DNA of 51,252 nucleotides from DTU032 sp964346175 (GTDB lineage: Bacteria > Bacillota > Clostridia > Saccharofermentanales > DTU023), in contig CAYFTG010000009.1 in NCBI GenBank assembly GCA_964346175.1, forward strand, positions 1-51,252, written 5' to 3'. The translations under genes and the position numbers were made by a program. Below are positions 24,220-32,441 of this stretch, in pieces. Positions within the stretch are counted from its first letter, which is position 1, and each line of letters begins with the position of its first letter. The notes under the pieces are model-generated. The model was not told the DNA's origin, made no database searches, and worked only from the letters and a program-made list of their open reading frames with translations.

Positions 24220-24254
24220 AAGTTGATTTTCGTGCCAGGCACGAATCTGAACTT
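24220..24254. repeat. palindromic GTGCCAGGCAC element, copy A
   Basis: An imperfect 35-bp palindrome centred on GTGCCAGGCAC (24232-24242) has outer arms AAGTTGAT and its near-complement. The first 26 bp (24220-24245) are identical to 26477-26502. A degenerate half-unit (GTTGATTATGGTGCCAC) lies just before it at 24203-24219. It sits between cysE and the AMMECR1 gene. Confidence 0.8.
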
Positions 24255-24281
24255 GCTGCTAGGTACAGAAAGGAACGGTAT

Positions 24282-25637
24282 ATGATTCTAAAAGCATACG
24301 TACTTCCACATCCGCCGATCATCTTGCCAGAAGTGGGTCGGGGCGAAGAAGAGAAAGTAGCGAAGACATCCGCTGCCTATCACAGGGCGGCGCAGGAAAT
24401 TGCCGCGCTTGAACCCGAAAGTATTATTATCTGTAGCTCACACGCTCCCCTGCTGCGATCAGCTTTTTACGTCGCCAACGCTCCTCAGGCTACGGGCGAT
24501 ATGCGCGCATTTGGTATCAGCTCCGTCCACGAAGAAGTCGAATACGATCAAAAGCTGGTGGAGAGACTAAAGCTTGTCAGCTCCGAGCGCAATATCCCAC
24601 TGGAATATACTCATGTTGAAGCGCGCGTATTGGATCACGGCACTCTGCTCCCGCTCGCATTCATCCACCAATATTACCGAGACTTTAAACTCTTGCGTCT
24701 GGGAATATCACTCCTCAAACCCAAAGCCCACTATGATTTTGGACGAGCAGTTGCGGAGGCAGTCAACCGTTCCAACAAGCGTACCGTCTTCATTGCTTCC
24801 GGTGACCTCTCGCATGTTTTAAAAGTCGACGGCCCGTACGGTTATCGTGCGGAGGGACCAAGATTGGATCAAAAACTGACGGATATTTTCGCCAGCGGCG
24901 AGCTGGATCGCTTACTGGAGCTTGACCCGGATCTGGTTGAGGGCGCTCAGGAATGCGGGCTGCGCACCTTCCAAGTTATGGCGGGAGCCTTGTCCGAGAC
25001 GGATTTTGATTCTGAGTTGTATTCCTACGAGGGCACTTTCGGGGTCGGCTACGCGATAGCCGCTTTCACACCGCGGGAGGATAACGAAAAGAAAGACACA
25101 GAAAAAACTGACAAGCAGGATAGAAATCCTTACCTAAAGCTTGCTCAGGACAGTGTAGAATTCTTCGTACGAGAAGGGAAAACTATGCCTACCCCTAGCG
25201 ACTTACCTCGGGAGCTAGTGGAGCAGCGAAGCGGTGCCTTTGTCACCCTCCATAAAGATGGCAATCTACGCGGCTGCATCGGCACCATTGAAGCCTGTCG
25301 AGAAAATGTCGCAGAGGAGATTATCCATAATGCTGTTTCCGCGGCCAAATATGATCCGCGCTTTCCTTCGGTACAGCCTTCTGAGCTAGGCAAGCTTGAG
25401 TACAGTGTAGATATCTTAGGGGAAAAGGAGGAAGTAGTTTCCCGAGACGAGCTCGACCCGGAACGCTACGGTGTAATTGTCAGCTCCGGACAGCGTTGCG
25501 GACTCCTTCTGCCTCGTCTAGAGGGTGTAGACACAGTAGAGGATCAACTTGCCATCGCCTTGATCAAGGCGGGGATTAATCCGGATAAAGATTACAAGAT
25601 TGAACGTTTCGAGGTGCAACGACATGAGCGCCAATAG
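24282..25637 (+). CDS. AmmeMemoRadiSam system protein: class III extradiol-dioxygenase-like domain fused to AMMECR1 domain
   Basis: The protein has 451 residues from ATG 24282, behind AAAGGAA; the frame extends upstream through the repeat but the family start is MILKAYVLPHPPIILPEV. Residues 1 to about 265 resemble LigB-type extradiol dioxygenases, with conserved histidines in LPHPPIIL, SSHAPLL and GDLSHVL. A Lys/Asp-rich linker follows, then an AMMECR1 domain (about 290-451) with LRGCIGTIEACRENVAEEI. The gene overlaps the radical SAM gene by 14 bp. AMMECR1, Memo-like and radical SAM proteins form a widespread partnership of unknown chemistry, and this gene supplies two of the three parts. Flanking palindromes are discussed in the findings. 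Confidence 0.9.
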   Translation: MILKAYVLPHPPIILPEVGRGEEEKVAKTSAAYHRAAQEIAALEPESIIICSSHAPLLRSAFYVANAPQATGDMRAFGISSVHEEVEYDQKLVERLKLVSSERNIPLEYTHVEARVLDHGTLLPLAFIHQYYRDFKLLRLGISLLKPKAHYDFGRAVAEAVNRSNKRTVFIASGDLSHVLKVDGPYGYRAEGPRLDQKLTDIFASGELDRLLELDPDLVEGAQECGLRTFQVMAGALSETDFDSELYSYEGTFGVGYAIAAFTPREDNEKKDTEKTDKQDRNPYLKLAQDSVEFFVREGKTMPTPSDLPRELVEQRSGAFVTLHKDGNLRGCIGTIEACRENVAEEIIHNAVSAAKYDPRFPSVQPSELGKLEYSVDILGEKEEVVSRDELDPERYGVIVSSGQRCGLLLPRLEGVDTVEDQLAIALIKAGINPDKDYKIERFEVQRHERQ

Positions 25638-26475
25638 TCCCGCAGCTCAACTGCAGATAATCTGCCCTGTTTGCACGAGGCATTGCCGGCTAAAAGAAGG
25701 AGACATCGGTTTTTGTTGCGCCCGCCAGGCCAAAAACAGCGAGGTAATCTCCATCAGCTACAACCGCATCACGGCCTTCGCCTTGGATCCAATTGAAAAG
25801 AAGCCTCTCAGCTTTTTCCGACCCGGAGAAAAAATACTCTCCGTCGGAAGTTTTGGCTGCAATATGAATTGCTATTTCTGTCAAAATTATGACATTGCCC
25901 GAGCAAAGCCTGATTCTATTCCAACACGTTATATTGCTCCGATTGAACTGGTAGGTTTGGCTCTGTCGATGAAAGATGAGGGTAACTGCGGTATTGCCTT
26001 CACCTACAACGAACCCTTAGTTTCTTATGAGTACGTAAGAGATACTGCAGAGATCGCCCGCGAGCAAGGTCTGGAAACTGTTGTCGTTACGAACGGACAA
26101 CTCACAACAAGATTTCTAGAGGAACTCCTACCTCTGATCACCGCTTGGAATATCGATCTGAAAGCATTCTCGGAACAAGCCTATCGGAGGCTGGGCGGGG
26201 ATTTAGAAACTACTAAGGAGACTATCAGGCGTGCGGCTGCTCACGCTCATGTGGAAGTCACCACCTTGGTCGTTCCCGGCCTGTCGGATGATCCGCAGGA
26301 AATGGAAGCTGAAGCGAAATTCCTTGCCTCCATTGACCCACAACTGCCACTGCATATTACGAGGTACTTCCCTCGCTATCGCTCCACCGAAAAAGCTACT
26401 GACATCGCCATGTTGCACGAGCTAAAAGATATCGCCTCACAGCACCTGGATCGCGTGATTCTAGGAAATGTCTAA
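25624..26475 (+). CDS. AmmeMemoRadiSam system radical SAM enzyme
   Basis: The enzyme has 283 residues from ATG 25624, which lies inside the end of the preceding gene and follows GAGGTG. The radical SAM cluster motif is C79-NMN-C83-YF-C86. The N-terminus has a second cysteine set C14-PV-C17 and C21 with C31/C32, typical of this subfamily and of pyruvate-formate-lyase-activating-like enzymes. GNCGIAFTYNEPLVSYEYV and VVPGLSDDPQEM are further family markers. The substrate is unknown. It is tightly coupled to the AMMECR1 gene and ends 1 bp before the second palindromic element. Confidence 0.92.
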   Translation: MSANSPAAQLQIICPVCTRHCRLKEGDIGFCCARQAKNSEVISISYNRITAFALDPIEKKPLSFFRPGEKILSVGSFGCNMNCYFCQNYDIARAKPDSIPTRYIAPIELVGLALSMKDEGNCGIAFTYNEPLVSYEYVRDTAEIAREQGLETVVVTNGQLTTRFLEELLPLITAWNIDLKAFSEQAYRRLGGDLETTKETIRRAAAHAHVEVTTLVVPGLSDDPQEMEAEAKFLASIDPQLPLHITRYFPRYRSTEKATDIAMLHELKDIASQHLDRVILGNV

Positions 26476-26476
26476 G

Positions 26477-26511
26477 AAGTTGATTTTCGTGCCAGGCACG
26501 AAAATCAACTT
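26477..26511. repeat. palindromic GTGCCAGGCAC element, copy B (perfect 17-bp arms)
   Basis: The arms at 26477-26493 and 26495-26511 are perfectly complementary around one central base; the core is GTGCCAGGCAC (26489-26499). It begins 1 bp after the radical SAM stop codon. Its first 26 bp equal copy A. It could end transcription of the plus-strand operon, but is followed by A residues, not T. Confidence 0.85.
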
Positions 26512-26546
26512 AAAAAAAAGGTTCTCGCAGACACTCCACGAGAACC
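26512..26546 (-). terminator. terminator of the pnt operon, possibly bidirectional
   Basis: Arms GGTTCTCG (26520-26527) and CGAGAACC (26539-26546) form an 8-bp stem. On the minus strand the stem is followed by eight T residues (26519-26512), ending the transcript after pntB. On the plus strand CTTTT follows, so it may also serve the radical SAM gene. Confidence 0.85.
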
Positions 26547-26574
26547 CTTTTCCCTGCTATGTGCAGAAAGTGTA

Positions 26575-28689
26575 CTAGGCGCAGTATTCTCTCAAATCCT
26601 GCAGTAACGATTTCAAAGATTCTGTTGCATCACCCAACATGAGTGCAATCTTGTCCCCTCGTCCTTCTTCGTATAAGGGGTTATCAACGCCGGCATAGCC
26701 GGGCTGCTTGTCGTAGTTCATGATAATAACGTGTTTTGCTTCTTCAACATTGAGGATCGGCATACCATAGATCGGTGTACCTTCCGCTGTGTTGGCTGCC
26801 GGATTAACCACGTCGTTTGCACCGATAATGATAGCAACATCGGTATTGGCAAACTTAGGATTAATCTCATCCATTTCATGGAGTTTCTCGTAGGGCACGT
26901 CTACTTCAGCCAAAAGCACGTTCATATGGCCGGGCATACGACCTGCAACCGGGTGAATAGCAAACTCAACTTGCTTACCCTTCTGCTCTAATTCATCGGC
27001 CAGCTGTTTAACCACAGATTGAGCCTGTGATAGAGCCATACCGTAGCCCGGGGCTATGATGACTGTTTTAGCTGAATCGAGCCAATCAACATGGGCAGGC
27101 ACTGTGTCTACGGGCTCAGACATTTCTTCCTCAACATCAAGCGGGCAGAAGGCTAAACGATATTCTTTTTGCAGTGTTTGCAAAGATTCCTTAGCATCTC
27201 CCAAGAGAAGGGCGATTTGATCCTCTCTACCCTCTTCGTAAAGAGGATTATCGACACCGGCATAACCGGGCTGTTTGTCGTAGTTCATTATAATCAGATG
27301 TTTAGCTTCTTCGACATTAAGAATCGGCATACCGTAAATAGGTGTGCCTTCCGCTGTGTTGGCAGCGGGGTTCACCACGTCATTAGCACCGATAATTATG
27401 GCGACGTCAGTTTCTTCAAACTGAGGGTTAATCTCCTCCATCTCATGGAGTTTCTCATATGGCACATCCACTTCAGCTAAGAGAACATTCATGTGACCGG
27501 GCATACGTCCGGCAACAGGATGAATCGCAAACTCGACTTGCTTTCCAGCTTCTTCCAGCTCAGTAGCTAGATTCTTCACTAAAGGCTGAGCCTGAGACAG
27601 AGCCATGCCGTACCCGGGAACAATGATTACCTTTTCGGCATCATTTAACCACTTGGCATAGGCTGGGCCCGTCGGCACTTCAGGCTCCACAGGAACTTCT
27701 ACGGAAGTTTCAACAAAATCATCCGCTGGCACAACAACACCCCCGTCGGCAGTCGCCAGAGCAGGAGTTTTCGCTTGTTTTAGCTGAGGTGTTGAGGTTT
27801 TGCCCAAAAGGATATCCATCAGTTTGCGGTTCATCGAGCGACACATAATTTGAGTCAAGAGCAAACCTGAGGCTCCTACGATACCACCAACTGCAACCAG
27901 TAAAGGATCGGATATGGCAAGACCGGCAATAGACCCGGCAACACCCGAGAAAGAGTTGAGCAGTGAAATCGTAATCGGCATGTCCGCTCCACCAACGCGG
28001 ATGGCGAAGATTACACCGAACAAACCGGACAAAATTGAGCAGAGCACGATCAAGACCGTTTTTGCCACTGTGACTGCCAGAACTGCTGGAATACTCAAGA
28101 GCACTACCGTTACAAGTGAGGCCACTATGGTCAGGCCGCTCCATAAGGCATGCCTTTTGAAGACAACCGGTTTCTGAGTAATGATGGCATGTAACTTAAA
28201 GGCTGCGATAACACTACCTGTAAAGGTTAGAGCTCCGACAAAGATGGCCAAGCCTGCAGTAACTAGAGAAAAGGCATCAGTCGTGGAACCGTCGCCGGCA
28301 GCGATCAGAGTCAGGATACCGGAAAGCATCGAGGCCGCACCGCCAAAGCCGTTGAAGATGGCGACCATCTGCGGCATTTCTATCATATCTACCTTGATAG
28401 AGAGCCAGATACCCAAGCCGGCACCGACCAGCATCGCAATATAAAGCTCAACGAAGGAGAAAATATCCCAATACCACAAGGTCAATATGATCATTAGGAG
28501 CATCGAGATGGAACCGAGCAGGTTGCCTTTAACCGAAGTTTTGACTTTGCTCATCATGGAAATTCCAATGAGCACGGTAATGGCCAATAATGCTGCTAAA
28601 ATGTAATAAAGTGTACCAGCAGTACCTGTACGAGGCCGCTCGACTGCTAGTACCGGAATTAGTAATGACAAGGAATTAAACAAAGACAT
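26575..28689 (-). CDS. pntB: NAD(P) transhydrogenase subunit beta with two tandem dIII (NADP-binding) domains
   Basis: PntB couples hydride transfer between NAD(H) and NADP(H) to proton movement. The usual subunit has about 460 residues; this one has 704. Residues 1 to about 300 are the membrane domain dII, followed by a Pro/Val/Glu-rich linker. dIII copy 1 spans about 345-514 and copy 2 about 534-704, joined by an acidic linker of about 19 residues. Both keep GYGMALSQAQ, HPVAGRMPGHMNVLLAE and IIGANDVVNPAANT. By eye they differ at 24 of 162 aligned residues (about 85% identity). Where most PntB proteins have a Lys-Arg pair contacting the NADP 2'-phosphate, both copies read NYDKQPGYAGV. The ATG shares a base with the pntA2 stop. 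I infer a real duplication with altered coenzyme handling. Confidence 0.95.
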   Translation of the reverse strand: MSLFNSLSLLIPVLAVERPRTGTAGTLYYILAALLAITVLIGISMMSKVKTSVKGNLLGSISMLLMIILTLWYWDIFSFVELYIAMLVGAGLGIWLSIKVDMIEMPQMVAIFNGFGGAASMLSGILTLIAAGDGSTTDAFSLVTAGLAIFVGALTFTGSVIAAFKLHAIITQKPVVFKRHALWSGLTIVASLVTVVLLSIPAVLAVTVAKTVLIVLCSILSGLFGVIFAIRVGGADMPITISLLNSFSGVAGSIAGLAISDPLLVAVGGIVGASGLLLTQIMCRSMNRKLMDILLGKTSTPQLKQAKTPALATADGGVVVPADDFVETSVEVPVEPEVPTGPAYAKWLNDAEKVIIVPGYGMALSQAQPLVKNLATELEEAGKQVEFAIHPVAGRMPGHMNVLLAEVDVPYEKLHEMEEINPQFEETDVAIIIGANDVVNPAANTAEGTPIYGMPILNVEEAKHLIIMNYDKQPGYAGVDNPLYEEGREDQIALLLGDAKESLQTLQKEYRLAFCPLDVEEEMSEPVDTVPAHVDWLDSAKTVIIAPGYGMALSQAQSVVKQLADELEQKGKQVEFAIHPVAGRMPGHMNVLLAEVDVPYEKLHEMDEINPKFANTDVAIIIGANDVVNPAANTAEGTPIYGMPILNVEEAKHVIIMNYDKQPGYAGVDNPLYEEGRGDKIALMLGDATESLKSLLQDLREYCA

Positions 28690-28991
28690 TATTTACCTCC
28701 CCTCTCATCTTTTTCTGAATGAAACATGCGCAACATACGATCTGTAACTGCAAAGCCACCGATTACATTGATCATAGCGAGAACAATTGCGATAAAGCCC
28801 AAGAATTTACTACCCATCCCTGTCGCCAGAGCGGTCGCCGTCAAACAGCCTAAGACCGTGACACCGGAATAAGCGTTCATCCCCGACATTAGCGGTGTAT
28901 GTAGCAAGCTGGGTACACGGTCAATTATTTTGTAGCCGACCAGCATTGATACCACAAATACTATTATTAAGATTAAATGTTCTAATCCCAT
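28689..28991 (-). CDS. pntAB: NAD(P) transhydrogenase subunit alpha, membrane part (PntA2/PntAB)
   Basis: This 100-residue membrane protein has three hydrophobic helices and the motifs HTPLMSGMNAYSGV and GFAVTDRML. It corresponds to the C-terminal membrane part of Escherichia coli PntA, which is a separate polypeptide here, as in Rhodospirillum rubrum. It overlaps pntB by one base (TAATG) and follows pntA1 after 137 bp containing a strong hairpin. Confidence 0.95.
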   Translation of the reverse strand: MGLEHLILIIVFVVSMLVGYKIIDRVPSLLHTPLMSGMNAYSGVTVLGCLTATALATGMGSKFLGFIAIVLAMINVIGGFAVTDRMLRMFHSEKDERGGK

Positions 28992-29095
28992 TCCTACTCT
29001 CCTTGCTTATATATCATTTTTTTGAAATCCCTCTACGATCAAGCAGCCACCGCCAAGAAAGTTTCTTTCAATCTTTCAACCGGTAACAAGAAGTA

Positions 29096-29121
29096 TGCCG
29101 CGCACAAATAAGTGCGCGGCA
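29096..29121 (-). promoter_or_regulatory. perfect 10-bp GC hairpin between pntA1 and pntA2
   Basis: TGCCGCGCAC (29096-29105) and GTGCGCGGCA (29112-29121) flank a 6-nt loop, 7 bp after the pntA1 stop. No U-tract follows on the minus strand. It may mark an mRNA processing or stability boundary within the operon. Confidence 0.6.
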
Positions 29122-29128
29122 CTGCCAC

Positions 29129-30295
29129 TTAATGACCCAGAGCCTCAAAAGCCTCCAGTGTTCCTTTGTGGACCACTTTCCCCTCATAGGTTGTGAGAGA
29201 ACTCTGGATAATCTCATCTTCAAGATCGATCACAATCTCTCCGTCTTTAATTAAGTAAGACAAGAGATTGTACACGTTTTGAGCGAACATCCAAGTAGAA
29301 CTGGTGGGCAGCAATCCCGGGAGGTTCTTAATACCAATAATAGTAACGTCATGTTTATCTTCTATACGACCCGGTGGCGTAATGGCACAGTTGCCACCTT
29401 GATCGATTGAGATATCGACGATAACAGAACCCGGTTTCATGCTCTTGACCATTTCTTCCGTGATCAGAGTCGGGGCCATCTTACCGGGAACCAAAGCTGA
29501 AAGGAAGACTATGTCCATATCAGGCAGATGTTGGGCGAGGATCTCACGCTCAGCCTCTAGTCTTTCCTGGCTTAGTGCCAGAGCATAACCGCCCGCACCA
29601 ATGGCCTCTTCAGCAGGAACCTGCAGGTCAATTACCTTGGCGCCAAGCGACTGCGCCTGTTCCGATGCGGCCGGACGAATATCCGCTGCATAGACTTGAG
29701 AGCCTAAACGTTTTGCTGTTGCCAAGGCTTGTAAACCTCCCACACCAACGCCTATCACTAAAGTGTTAATCGGCTTAATCATGCCAACTGCGGTAAAAAT
29801 CTGAGGCACAAATTTCGGTAAAGCATTGGCTGCCAGAAGGACACCTTTGTATCCTGCACATGTGCTCATAGATGTAAGAGCATCCATACTCTGAGCACGG
29901 GTTATACGGGGAATACCATCTAATGTAATGCTAGTAATCCCGTGTTCCGCCATGTGTTTCACCATCTGGTGGTTCACAGGTGAAGCAGGATGTATAAACG
30001 TAATTAAAAGCTGCCCTTCGTGCATAAGATCGACTTCATGTCGATTTTGCTCTTCGTTCATCAAGGGCTCTTTGACCTTCAATATAACCGCGGAACGATC
30101 ATAAAGTTCAACCACGTTTTCAACAATCTCAGCGCCAGCGGCTATGTAGTCAGAATCGTGATAAAAGGCTCCTTCGCCCGCATCCTTTTCTACTAAAACC
30201 GTGAGACCATCCTGGACCATTTTTGCTACCGTTTCTGGTGATGCAGCGACGCGTCGCTCACCAGGCATAATTTCCTTTGGAACTCCAATAATCAT
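29129..30295 (-). CDS. pntAA: NAD(P) transhydrogenase subunit alpha, soluble NAD-binding part (PntA1/PntAA)
   Basis: This 388-residue dI subunit binds NAD(H). It begins MIIGVPKEIMPGERRVA and has the Rossmann motif VIGVGVGGLQALATAKRLG and the dI motif RITRAQSMDALTSMSTCAGYKG. Alanine dehydrogenase is a relative, but the neighbouring pntA2 and pntB genes settle the assignment. ATG 30295 follows GGGAGGT. Promoter elements lie about 40 bp upstream. The protein ends at the usual dI boundary and lacks the membrane part. Confidence 0.95.
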   Translation of the reverse strand: MIIGVPKEIMPGERRVAASPETVAKMVQDGLTVLVEKDAGEGAFYHDSDYIAAGAEIVENVVELYDRSAVILKVKEPLMNEEQNRHEVDLMHEGQLLITFIHPASPVNHQMVKHMAEHGITSITLDGIPRITRAQSMDALTSMSTCAGYKGVLLAANALPKFVPQIFTAVGMIKPINTLVIGVGVGGLQALATAKRLGSQVYAADIRPAASEQAQSLGAKVIDLQVPAEEAIGAGGYALALSQERLEAEREILAQHLPDMDIVFLSALVPGKMAPTLITEEMVKSMKPGSVIVDISIDQGGNCAITPPGRIEDKHDVTIIGIKNLPGLLPTSSTWMFAQNVYNLLSYLIKDGEIVIDLEDEIIQSSLTTYEGKVVHKGTLEAFEALGH

Positions 30296-30331
30296 CGTAC
30301 TACCTCCCAGTACATCTAATTCATTAATTGT

Positions 30332-30360
30332 ATATTAACAGCTAAAATCATCAATTACAA
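30332..30360 (-). promoter_or_regulatory. promoter of the pnt operon
   Basis: On the minus strand TTGTAA (30360-30355), a 17-bp spacer and TAATAT (30337-30332) precede pntA1. The remaining intergenic region 30361-30601 is AT-rich, and I recognise no gene, RNA or convincing operator in it. Confidence 0.55.
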
Positions 30361-30621
30361 CACATTTTTTTGTACATATAGTTAATAATAAGCAGTTTCC
30401 ACTAAAAATATTTGTAAAATTAGTTGTGATTCATCAAATTTTTATGCATAAATTATCAAAGCGTATTTACGGCTTTTATACAAAAAGGCGCAAAACCTTT
30501 ATTTCAAGCCATCAGGCGCAGTTCTCGAAATGCTGAAAAGATATTTCTACGCATAGCAATACAGAAAGATTAAGATTTATTCATGCGCAGTGCCGAAGCT
30601 AAAAACATTTTTTCATAAATG

Positions 30622-30630
30622 TGTGATAAT
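30622..30630 (+). promoter_or_regulatory. extended -10 promoter of the TetR operon
   Basis: TGTGATAAT is a good extended -10, 31 bp before the TTG start. It overlaps the alternative ATG at 30619, which therefore would not be in the transcript. Confidence 0.5.
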
Positions 30631-30660
30631 GAATCAACACTTAAAAAAGGAGCCAGTCAC

Positions 30661-31323
30661 TTGAAACGAAACATTTACCACAAACCAACTTTCGAGAAAA
30701 CAACTCGTGATAGGCAAATTCAAGTTTACTGGGCTGCCATCTCGGTTTTTTCTGAAAAAGGCTACGAGGCAGCCAGTGTTCAGGATATCGCACATAAGGC
30801 CGGCATCAGCGTCGGTTCCCTCTACAGTTATTTTTTCTCTAAAGAAGATCTTTTTAAAGCGATCGCGGAAATGGGCTATGCGGTACTGGAGCAGATTGTC
30901 ACGGAATGGAGCCCGCAGAATGAAGACAGCTTTCGTTCTGCGATGACTAAATTGTTCGAGATGACTTTAGAATATAGCAGAAAATATCCCGACCTCTCCA
31001 AACTGTACCTTCTACTGACGACCGATTCTCTGAGCCCATACTCCGAGCAATTGTCTAAGGAGATGGAGATCAGCTTCCGCTCCGCTTACGTGAAGCTTTT
31101 GGAAAACGCAATGGAAAAAAACGAACTCCGCTCCGACATCGATCTGGAAATGGCGAGCTATTTCATCGACAACACTGCCGTCATGTTGCAGTTTTCACAG
31201 ACTTCCAAGTACTACCAAAACCGCTTACGGCATTATCTCGGTCTAAGTGCTGAGGAGGAAATGCCGGACGAAAGAATAGTCAATGCCCTCGTCAATTTTG
31301 TGTGCGATGGTCTCTGCAAATGA
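30661..31323 (+). CDS. TetR/AcrR family transcriptional regulator
   Basis: This 220-residue regulator starts at TTG 30661, behind AAAGGAG with 8-nt spacing. The upstream ATG at 30619 has no ribosome binding site and overlaps a -10 box. The N-terminal helix-turn-helix reads ASVQDIAHKAGISVGSLYSYFFSKEDLF, typical of TetR. The C-terminal ligand domain is generic. The stop overlaps the next gene's start (ATGA), so it is co-translated with a Gfo/Idh/MocA oxidoreductase, which it may regulate. Ligand unknown. Confidence 0.93.
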   Translation: MKRNIYHKPTFEKTTRDRQIQVYWAAISVFSEKGYEAASVQDIAHKAGISVGSLYSYFFSKEDLFKAIAEMGYAVLEQIVTEWSPQNEDSFRSAMTKLFEMTLEYSRKYPDLSKLYLLLTTDSLSPYSEQLSKEMEISFRSAYVKLLENAMEKNELRSDIDLEMASYFIDNTAVMLQFSQTSKYYQNRLRHYLGLSAEEEMPDERIVNALVNFVCDGLCK

Positions 31324-32438
31324 AGAACGAAGCCAGAAATGTCATCTTAGTCGGTTTAGGCGCTGCGGGTAAACGCCACTTACGAGCTATAAACTTTTAT
31401 GAAAAACGAGGCAAACTGCGCCTCGCAGCCTTGGTCGAAACAAGCGAGAAAGTGCGAGCTGAGCTCGCAACACTGCGCAAGGGTCTCCCCATCCCGCCCA
31501 TAGCCGACAAGCTCTCCGAGTCTCCCCCCGCCGATTTTGTCGCAATTGCAACTCCGCCGACATCGCATCTGGAATTGGCACTGTATGCTATGGAAAACGG
31601 AGCCGACGTTATCGTGGAGAAGCCGATGACACTAAGCGTGGCGGAAGCCAAGACCATGCAAGACAAGTCTGAGCAAAGCGGCCGCTGCATCATCCCTTGC
31701 CTGACTTATCGTTTCTATCCCGGTGTCCAAGAACTGAAAGACTTTTTGGCTGCAGGCTCCTTTGGCCGCATCCTCTCGGCTAGCGCTATCGTGCGCTGGG
31801 GTCACGATCAGGCCTATTATGATCAATCGAACTGGCTGGGAACGTGGGAACACGAAGGCGGAGCGCTAATGAATCAAACCATCCACGCCCTCGATCTGGT
31901 CTTTTATCTCTTAGGTGAATTACCGCAAGACGCTGTTTGCCGTCTGGCCCCTCCCTATCACGATATGGAAGCAGCAGATCTGGGGCTGGGGATATACAGC
32001 CTTGCCTCAGGGGCTCTGGTCGCAGTAGAAGGCAGCACCTTAACGGACCCTGAACAACAGGAGGCGTCCATCTTTCTCCGGTATGAGAAGGGCACCTTGG
32101 CTGCCGGCATCAAGGGTGGAAAAATTTCCTTTTCCCTCACCTACGATGACACAAATAAGAAGAGCCCGCGCATCCTGCGTCCTACCCTAAAGCGGCTAGT
32201 TAAGCGAGACGGGATCGGCATCATCAAGCATGTCGGCAAAGCACACACTCTCTTATACGGAGCAGTCCTGGAATCAATAAGCAAAACAAGTACTCAGTCC
32301 ACCTGCTCTGATTTACCTTCCGCAGCAGACGGTCTCAGCTCCCTCAGCTTGGTCCTAACACTCTTGGAAGCTGCTAAGCGCGGTCATGCTGTTACTTATC
32401 CCAGCGAGAATTTCGCTTTAGAGGACATGAAGGACTAA
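31320..32438 (+). CDS. Gfo/Idh/MocA family oxidoreductase
   Basis: This 372-residue NAD(P)-dependent sugar or cyclitol dehydrogenase-type protein starts at ATG 31320, overlapping the TetR stop. It has the N-terminal Rossmann motif VGLGAAGKRHLRA, the DFVAIATPPTSHLELALYA strand-helix and the EKPMTLSVAEA motif with the conserved Lys. The C-terminal domain includes GGALMNQTIHALDLVFYLLG. The substrate is not apparent. DUF503 follows after 3 bp. Confidence 0.92.
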   Translation: MKNEARNVILVGLGAAGKRHLRAINFYEKRGKLRLAALVETSEKVRAELATLRKGLPIPPIADKLSESPPADFVAIATPPTSHLELALYAMENGADVIVEKPMTLSVAEAKTMQDKSEQSGRCIIPCLTYRFYPGVQELKDFLAAGSFGRILSASAIVRWGHDQAYYDQSNWLGTWEHEGGALMNQTIHALDLVFYLLGELPQDAVCRLAPPYHDMEAADLGLGIYSLASGALVAVEGSTLTDPEQQEASIFLRYEKGTLAAGIKGGKISFSLTYDDTNKKSPRILRPTLKRLVKRDGIGIIKHVGKAHTLLYGAVLESISKTSTQSTCSDLPSAADGLSSLSLVLTLLEAAKRGHAVTYPSENFALEDMKD

Positions 32439-32441
32439 AAG

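Noticed and set aside
24203..26511. CRISPR-like repeat array
   Set aside because: Only two full copies exist, 2.2 kb apart with genes between, so it is not an array of regular spacers.
26575..28689. Assembly duplication as the cause of the double dIII domain in PntB
   Set aside because: The two DNA copies differ at many synonymous positions and at 24 amino acids, which an assembly error would not produce.
30424..30440. Rex-type operator TTGTGATTCATCAAA near the pnt promoter
   Set aside because: The right half matches the TTGTGA-N-TCACAA pattern poorly (about four of six bases) and it lies well upstream of the -35 box.
30619..30660. ATG 30619 as start of the TetR gene
   Set aside because: It overlaps an extended -10 box and lacks a ribosome binding site; TTG 30661 has AAAGGAG at proper spacing.
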